Below, piece by piece: positions 59,296-64,000 of a stretch of 64,000 nt of DNA; the first letter of the stretch is position 1, and each line of letters begins with the position of its first letter. The notes below the pieces were generated by a model that saw only the letters and a list, made by a program, of their open reading frames with translations, did not search any database and had not been told where the DNA came from. The position numbers and the translations under genes were made by a program. Source of the DNA: Mycobacterium sp. 852002-10029_SCH5224772. GTDB taxonomy: Bacteria; Actinomycetota; Actinomycetes; Mycobacteriales; Mycobacteriaceae. The stretch lies in the NCBI RefSeq assembly GCF_001667315.1, contig NZ_LZHT01000118.1:1-64000 (forward strand), written 5' to 3'.

Positions 59296-61095
59296 GTGCG
59301 TGAGTACAGCGTCCCCGCCCGCTTTTCGGTCGACGAAGACGAAAACATCGCGACAATGGTCTTCGAGCACGAGCACGATGACCCTAACTTCGTCATCTAT
59401 CGACGTCAGGTCGACGGCGAGTGGACCGACGTCACCTGCGCCGAGGCGGCCGATCAGATTCGCTCCGCCGCACTCGGTTTGATCGCACTGGGCGTGCAGG
59501 CCGGCGACCGGGTGTCGATCTTCTGTGCCACCTGCTACGAATGGGCGATCCTCGACCTGGCGATCCTGTCGGTGGGCGCGGTCACCGTGCCGATCTATGA
59601 GACGTCGTCGGCCGAACAGGTGCGCTGGGTGCTGCAGGACTCCGAGGCGGTGCTGGCGTTCGCCGAGACCGATGAGCACGCGGCGATGGTCACCGAGCTG
59701 ACTGCCGAACTGCCCGCACTGCGCCGGGTGCTGCACATCGACGGTTCGGGTCCCAAGGCGCTCGACCAGCTTGTGGAGGCCGGCGCATCGGTGGAACCGG
59801 CCGAGCTGACCGCGCGCCTCGAGGCCCTGCGGGCCGACGATCCCGCGACGCTCATCTACACCTCGGGCACCACCGGGCGGCCCAAGGGCTGCCAGCTGAC
59901 ACACTCCAACCTGCTGTATGAGACCCGCGGCGCCAAGGAAAGCCTGCCGACGCTGCTGGACGAGGGGCAGCGGCTGCTGATCTTCTTGCCGCTGGCCCAC
60001 GTGCTGGCACGCTCGCTGACCTTGTCCGCGTTCGCCAACAAGGTGACCGTCGGATTCACCAGCGACATCAAGAACCTGCTGCCGCTGTTCGCGGTGTTCA
60101 AACCGACCGTGGTGGTGTCGGTTCCACGGGTGTTCGAAAAGGTGTACAACACCGCCGAGCAAAACGCCGCGAACGACGGCAAGGGGCGGATCTTCGCCAT
60201 GGCCGTGCAGACCGCCGTCGACTGGAGCGAGGCCCAGGATCGCGGTCGGCGGGGGCCGGTGCTGCGCGCCAAGCATGCGTTGTTCGACCGGCTGGTGTAC
60301 CGCAAGCTGCGCGGGGCGCTGGGCGGCGACTGCCACGCCTCGGTATCGGGCGGCGCGCCGCTGGGGTCGCGGCTCGGGCACTTCTACCGCGGCGTGGGCC
60401 TGACCATCCACGAGGGCTACGGCCTGACCGAGACCAGCTCGGCGATCACGGTCAACCAGGTCGGCAACGTCAAGATCGGGACCGTCGGAACGTTGTTGCC
60501 CGGCAACAGCATGCGCATCGCCGACGACGGCGAGCTGCTGGTGCGCGGCGGCGTGGTGTTCGGCGGCTACTGGCGCAACGAGCAGGCCACCGGAGATGCC
60601 TTCAACGACGGCTGGTTCAAGACCGGTGATCTGGGCGTGCTCGACGACGACGGCTTCTTGAAGATCACCGGGCGTAAGAAGGAGATCATCGTCACCGCGG
60701 GCGGCAAAAACGTCGCCCCCGCCGTGCTGGAGGACCGGCTGCGGGCCCATCCGCTGATCAGCCAGGCCATGGTGGTCGGCGACGCCAAACCGTTCATCGG
60801 CGCGCTGATCACCATCGACCCCGAGGCGTTCGACGGCTGGAAGCAGCGCAACCAGAAGGGGGCCGGCACCTCGGTGGCCGATCTGGCCACCGATCCCGAC
60901 CTTGTCGCCGAGGTGGACGCGGCCATCAAGGACGCCAATCAGGCGGTGTCGCACGCCGAGTCGATCCGCAAGTTCCGCATCCTGCCAGTCGATTTCACCG
61001 AGGACACCGGTGAACTGACGCCGACGATGAAGGTCAAGCGCAACGTGGTGGCCGAGAAGTTCGCCTCCGACATCGAATCGATCTACGCCGGTTAG
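59296..61095 (+). CDS. fadD15: Long-chain fatty acyl-CoA synthetase FadD15
   Basis: An ANL-superfamily acyl-CoA ligase of 599 residues. The AMP loop is YTSGTTGRPKG near residue 195, followed by FLPLAHVLARSL, the motif EGYGLTETS, GWFKTGDLG, and the hinge and lysine region ITGRKKEIIVTAGGKNVAP. These are typical of bacterial long-chain synthetases (AMP-dependent, ER-type FACS). The GTG at 59296 has GAGG eight bases upstream and reproduces the M. tuberculosis start (REYSVPA). It activates fatty acids for lipid synthesis or degradation; chain-length preference is unknown. Confidence 0.94.
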   Translation: MREYSVPARFSVDEDENIATMVFEHEHDDPNFVIYRRQVDGEWTDVTCAEAADQIRSAALGLIALGVQAGDRVSIFCATCYEWAILDLAILSVGAVTVPIYETSSAEQVRWVLQDSEAVLAFAETDEHAAMVTELTAELPALRRVLHIDGSGPKALDQLVEAGASVEPAELTARLEALRADDPATLIYTSGTTGRPKGCQLTHSNLLYETRGAKESLPTLLDEGQRLLIFLPLAHVLARSLTLSAFANKVTVGFTSDIKNLLPLFAVFKPTVVVSVPRVFEKVYNTAEQNAANDGKGRIFAMAVQTAVDWSEAQDRGRRGPVLRAKHALFDRLVYRKLRGALGGDCHASVSGGAPLGSRLGHFYRGVGLTIHEGYGLTETSSAITVNQVGNVKIGTVGTLLPGNSMRIADDGELLVRGGVVFGGYWRNEQATGDAFNDGWFKTGDLGVLDDDGFLKITGRKKEIIVTAGGKNVAPAVLEDRLRAHPLISQAMVVGDAKPFIGALITIDPEAFDGWKQRNQKGAGTSVADLATDPDLVAEVDAAIKDANQAVSHAESIRKFRILPVDFTEDTGELTPTMKVKRNVVAEKFASDIESIYAG

Positions 61096-61102
61096 CCCGG
61101 CG

Positions 61103-61129
61103 GCTGCTCGGCACTGCTAGCCGAGCAGC
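61103..61129. terminator. Bidirectional hairpin between fadD15 and pimB'
   Basis: GCTGCTCGGC (61103-61112) and GCCGAGCAGC (61120-61129) form a perfect 10-bp stem with a 7-base loop. It starts 8 bp after the fadD15 stop. The loop contains the pimB' stop codon (61119-61117). No T-run. Confidence 0.6.
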
Positions 61130-62256
61130 TGGGCCAGCCGTGCCGCCAGGGTGTCCCACCGCCACTCGGCGGTCACCCATTCGCGGCCGGCGGCGCCCAT
61201 CGCCGCGGCGCGGTCCCGATCGATCAGCAACTCGGCGACGGCGTCCGCGATCTCGGTCACCGAGCAACCGTCGACAACGAGCCCAGTTTCGTTGTGCCGC
61301 ACCGTTTCTGGCGCTCCCCCGGACTTTCCGGCGACGACGGGCACGCCGCTCGCCGAGGCCTCCAGGAAGACGATGCCCAGTCCCTCGACGTCCAAGCCGG
61401 CACCGCGGGTGCGGCAGGGCATCGCGAACACGTCCGCCAGCGCGTGATGGGTGGGCAGCTCCGCGGCAGGTACGCCGCCGGTGAAAATCACCTCGTCGTC
61501 CACCCCGCAGTCGCGGGCCAGCGTCTGCAGTGATTCCAGGTAAGGCCCGCCACCGACGATGACCAGGGCGGCCCCGTCGACGCGCCGCCGGATCGAGGGC
61601 AGCGCTTTGATGAGCATGTCCTGGCCTTTGCGCGGCACCAGCCGAGACACGCACACCACGGTGGGCCGCTCCCCCAACCCGTAGCGCTTACGCAGCTCGG
61701 CCCGGCCGGCCGGGTCGGGCCGAAACCGGTCGGTGTCCACCCCGGAGGGCAGGTGTTCCAGCGACGCTTTGGGCCCGAAGGCCGGAGCGAACCGGGACCG
61801 CGTATAGCGGCTGACGAACGTGACGACGTCGGTGTCGTCGCCGATGCGGCGCAGCACCGAGCGCGCGACCGGCAGCATCGACCACCCCACCTCGTGGCCG
61901 TGGGTGCTGGCCAGCACCCGGCGCGCCCCCGCCCCCCGCGCGCGCCGGGCCAGCAGCGCCAGCGGTGCGGCCGCGCCGAACCAGACGGTCTCGACGTCGT
62001 GGTCGGCGATCAGCCTGCGCATCCGGGCGTCGACCGCCGGGCCGGGCAGCATCAGGGTGCCCGGATGGCGCACCACGCGGTAGCCGGCGGCCTCGTCTGA
62101 GCGGTCAAAGGCCTCGGCGCCCTTCCATTGGGGTGCGTACACCGTCACCGAATGCGACTGGGCGTCGACGAGCCGACCGACGAACTCACCGAGGTAGGAC
62201 TGGATGCCGCCCCGGCGGGGCGGAAAGTCGTTGGTTACCAGCAGGACCCGACTCAC
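61117..62256 (-). CDS. pimB: Phosphatidyl-myo-inositol monomannoside mannosyltransferase PimB'
   Basis: A GT4 family GDP-mannose-dependent enzyme of 379 residues that converts PIM1 to PIM2 on the cytoplasmic face. The N-terminal domain shows LLVTNDFPPRRGGIQSYL. The donor domain has VSRLVPRKGQDMLIKALP and the retaining-GT EX7E-type motif EGLGIVFLEASASGVPVVAG. STHGHEVGWSMLP is conserved among PimB' proteins. The GTG at 62256 gives the usual SRVLLVTNDF start; upstream frame is unrelated. Convergent with fadD15 through a shared hairpin. It also resembles the corynebacterial MgtA-like enzymes, but sequence details favour PimB'. Confidence 0.94.
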   Translation of the reverse strand: MSRVLLVTNDFPPRRGGIQSYLGEFVGRLVDAQSHSVTVYAPQWKGAEAFDRSDEAAGYRVVRHPGTLMLPGPAVDARMRRLIADHDVETVWFGAAAPLALLARRARGAGARRVLASTHGHEVGWSMLPVARSVLRRIGDDTDVVTFVSRYTRSRFAPAFGPKASLEHLPSGVDTDRFRPDPAGRAELRKRYGLGERPTVVCVSRLVPRKGQDMLIKALPSIRRRVDGAALVIVGGGPYLESLQTLARDCGVDDEVIFTGGVPAAELPTHHALADVFAMPCRTRGAGLDVEGLGIVFLEASASGVPVVAGKSGGAPETVRHNETGLVVDGCSVTEIADAVAELLIDRDRAAAMGAAGREWVTAEWRWDTLAARLAQLLG

Positions 62257-62320
62257 CTGCGTCAGGCTAGCGTGGCGGCGATGCGGTCCGCGCACACGGC
62301 CTGAGCCCGGCGGTGCAGCG

Positions 62321-63130
62321 CTAGTGGGTCAGCCACTGGCGCCAGCGGGTGAGCAGGCCCGCCTCGCTGGTACCCAGCACGTCCTGGGCGGCGGTAGCCA
62401 TGTCAGCGCGCCTGATGCCGCAGGTCGCCAGGTAGAGATCGTGCAGCTTCGGCGCTCCGTAGGTGTCGGCCACGAACCGGGCGAACCCCCAGGCGCGGTC
62501 GTAGGCCACCGAGCGCTGCGTGCCCGGCACGTCCAGGTCGCTGTCCGACGGCAGCGTCATGGGCAGGAGCCCTTCGGTGCGCACCGGCGCCGGCGGGCGG
62601 CCGACGAAGTCGGCCACCCCTTCGGTGAGCCAGCGGGGCGCGTCCACCACGGTGTCCGCGCGTGCGGCGTAGTGAAAAAGCTCGTGGGCCAACACTATTC
62701 GCAGAGACGCCGCGCTCATGTTGACGGCACCCGGCGCGAACACGATCCGCTGGCCGAGGGCGACCCGGCGGACGGGATCGACCCGGTCGGAGATGGTCGC
62801 GGCCGCGATATCGGCCCACTGCGACGCCGGTCCCCCGCCGGCGGCGCCGCGAAATTCCTCGTCCGTGCCGGCGGCGACCACCGAGATTTCGCGTGCCCAG
62901 TCAACGCCCCAGAATGCCTCCACGGCGCCGATCGCGGCGCCCATGTCCGAGGCCACCCGGGACAACAACCGGTCACTCGACGGGCCGCCGAGGCCCAACA
63001 GGCGGACGGTGCGGTCGCCGACGACGATCGACTTCGTCGAGGCGCTGACCTGGCTGCGCGCGGGCGTGATCAGCTGCGGGGGCCGGATCCGGCTGTTCCG
63101 TTCGGCGTCGAACGGCATGGCCGCGGCCAC
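62321..63130 (-). CDS. Membrane-anchored zinc metallopeptidase-like protein, Rv2189c homologue
   Basis: About 270 residues from the GTG at 63130. It contains VLAHELFHYAA, an HExxH zinc signature, and 20-odd residues later WLTEGVADF with the third ligand Glu, the gluzincin pattern. The coding frame continues upstream of 63130 to a stop overlapping ripC. That part reads basic residues then LPILLTWVFVVELIVAA, a good membrane anchor, but contains no ATG, GTG or TTG. The true start is therefore probably non-canonical (for example CTG), or the anchor is lost. Function unknown; next to ripC a role at the cell wall is conceivable. Confidence 0.8.
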   Translation of the reverse strand: MAAAMPFDAERNSRIRPPQLITPARSQVSASTKSIVVGDRTVRLLGLGGPSSDRLLSRVASDMGAAIGAVEAFWGVDWAREISVVAAGTDEEFRGAAGGGPASQWADIAAATISDRVDPVRRVALGQRIVFAPGAVNMSAASLRIVLAHELFHYAARADTVVDAPRWLTEGVADFVGRPPAPVRTEGLLPMTLPSDSDLDVPGTQRSVAYDRAWGFARFVADTYGAPKLHDLYLATCGIRRADMATAAQDVLGTSEAGLLTRWRQWLTH

Positions 63131-63197
63131 GATCAGCTCGACGACGAATACCCACGTCAGCAGGATCGGAAGCCGCCGGCGCCGCGGCGCGGGGTGT

Positions 63198-64000
63198 CTA
63201 GTAACGGCGAGCGTCGTAGATCGGGCCGGAGGAGTTCATCGGCACCACCCGCACCGGCACACCGTAGGTGGAGGAATGGATCATCATGCCGTCACCGATG
63301 TAGAGGCCGGCGTGCGAGGCGTCCGAGTAGAAGGTCAGCACGTCACCGGGCTGCAGGTCCGACAGCGAAACGGGTTGACCGCCGTGGGCCAGCGCCTGGC
63401 TGGAGTGGGGCAAGGAGATCCCGGCCTGCTGGAACGCCCACATCACCAAGCCGGAGCAGTCGAATCCGCCGGGCGCGGCGCCACCCCACACGTAGGAGGA
63501 CCCAACCTGGGTCAGCGCGGCCTGCACGACGGTCGCGCGGTCACCGCCGCCGACCCCGCCGCCTGGAGCCATACCGGGCATTCCGCCGGGAGGCGGGGCC
63601 TCGCCCGGCGCCTGCCCTGCTCCCGGAGGTGCCGCTTCCGGCGCCGGGGCACCGGGGGCCGGCGCCGCCGCGGGCGCGTCGGGTCCGGGATTGGCGAGCG
63701 CGGTGCGCTGGTCGGCGGTCAACGACATGTATTGCGACTTGACCACCGCGATCTGCACCTGCAGCTGACTTTGCTTGGACTGCAAGCTCGCTCGCACCGC
63801 GGCGGCCTGCTCGGCCGCACTCTTGGCTTCGGCGGCGGATTTCGCGGACTCCCGCTCGGCCTTGGCGGCCTGCTCACCGGCGATCCGGTAGCTCTTCATC
63901 TGGCTGGCCATTTGCGTTGCCATCACCCGCTGCACGGCGAGCTTGTCGATCAGCCCTTGCGGCGAGCCGGCGGTGAGGATGGCTTCCATGCCGTCGACGT
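63198..64000 (-). CDS. ripC: NlpC/P60 peptidoglycan endopeptidase RipC (C-terminal part)
   Basis: Truncated by the window end: the frame is open to 64000, and the ATG at 63989 is internal by comparison with the 385-residue M. tuberculosis protein. Visible are a Lys/Ala/Glu-rich coiled coil (about 115 residues), a Pro/Gly/Ala-rich linker and an NlpC/P60 domain. The catalytic Cys is in GGFDCSGLVMW and the His in ASHAGLYIGDG. These enzymes cleave D-Glu-meso-DAP bonds in stem peptides. The coiled coil is a self-inhibition or FtsEX-contact region in relatives. The C-terminus GPIYDARRY is conserved. Confidence 0.93.
   Translation of the reverse strand, partial: VDGMEAILTAGSPQGLIDKLAVQRVMATQMASQMKSYRIAGEQAAKAERESAKSAAEAKSAAEQAAAVRASLQSKQSQLQVQIAVVKSQYMSLTADQRTALANPGPDAPAAAPAPGAPAPEAAPPGAGQAPGEAPPPGGMPGMAPGGGVGGGDRATVVQAALTQVGSSYVWGGAAPGGFDCSGLVMWAFQQAGISLPHSSQALAHGGQPVSLSDLQPGDVLTFYSDASHAGLYIGDGMMIHSSTYGVPVRVVPMNSSGPIYDARRY

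Overview
The window is a high-GC actinobacterial chromosome segment, almost certainly from a slow-growing Mycobacterium of the M. avium complex type. Gene order from about 9.2 kb to the end follows the M. tuberculosis Rv2130c to Rv2190c region (from memory of that genome, not from a search). It runs from mshC through the whole division and cell-wall (dcw) cluster to the mannolipid genes and ripC. Mycothiol synthesis, Wag31, PknL, MptA, PimB' and a pathway using meso-diaminopimelate all fit a mycobacterium.

Layout. (1) 1-9.2 kb is accessory. It holds the first 769 codons of a nonribosomal peptide synthetase (condensation plus most of an adenylation domain), its MbtH partner, and two tandem paralogous LuxR-type ATP-binding regulators, all on the minus strand. 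(2) 9.2-21.6 kb holds mshC, an aldehyde dehydrogenase, cysQ, a group of conserved genes (SCO1664 family, DUF3090, phosphoglycerate-mutase family), lppL, pyrD, a PEBP protein, an M20 peptidase, tRNA-Leu(GAG) and a phosphoribosyltransferase. (3) 21.7-43.2 kb is the dcw cluster on the minus strand. In transcription order it is mraZ, rsmH, ftsL-like, pbpB, murE, murF, mraY, murD, ftsW, murG, murC, ftsQ, ftsZ, pgeF-like, yggS, sepF, yggT, wag31. (4) 43.6-64 kb carries DUF3040, a GNAT acetyltransferase, lppM, a reductase-like protein, idsA2, mptA, Rv2175c-like, pknL, aroG, an exoribonuclease, envelope enzymes (two mannosyltransferases, a PlsC acyltransferase, fadD15, pimB') and the partial peptidoglycan hydrolase ripC.

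How the genes work together. The dcw genes make UDP-MurNAc-pentapeptide and lipid II, polymerise and cross-link it at the septum (FtsW/PbpB) and organise the ring and pole (FtsZ, SepF, Wag31). Most junctions from rsmH to ftsQ overlap by 1-4 bases, which implies translational coupling. MraZ-type boxes lie directly upstream of mraZ. The distal part supplies phosphatidylinositol-mannoside and lipoarabinomannan enzymes, with PknL and its neighbour as a signalling pair.

The least ordinary part is the left 9 kb. The mbtH-NRPS operon and the upstream region of one regulator share a spaced promoter module, which suggests a small self-contained lipopeptide or peptide regulon. Other notable items are a 52-bp tandem repeat, two genes whose N-terminus lies upstream of any standard start codon, the absence of uppP at its usual place, and several strong hairpins at gene ends.
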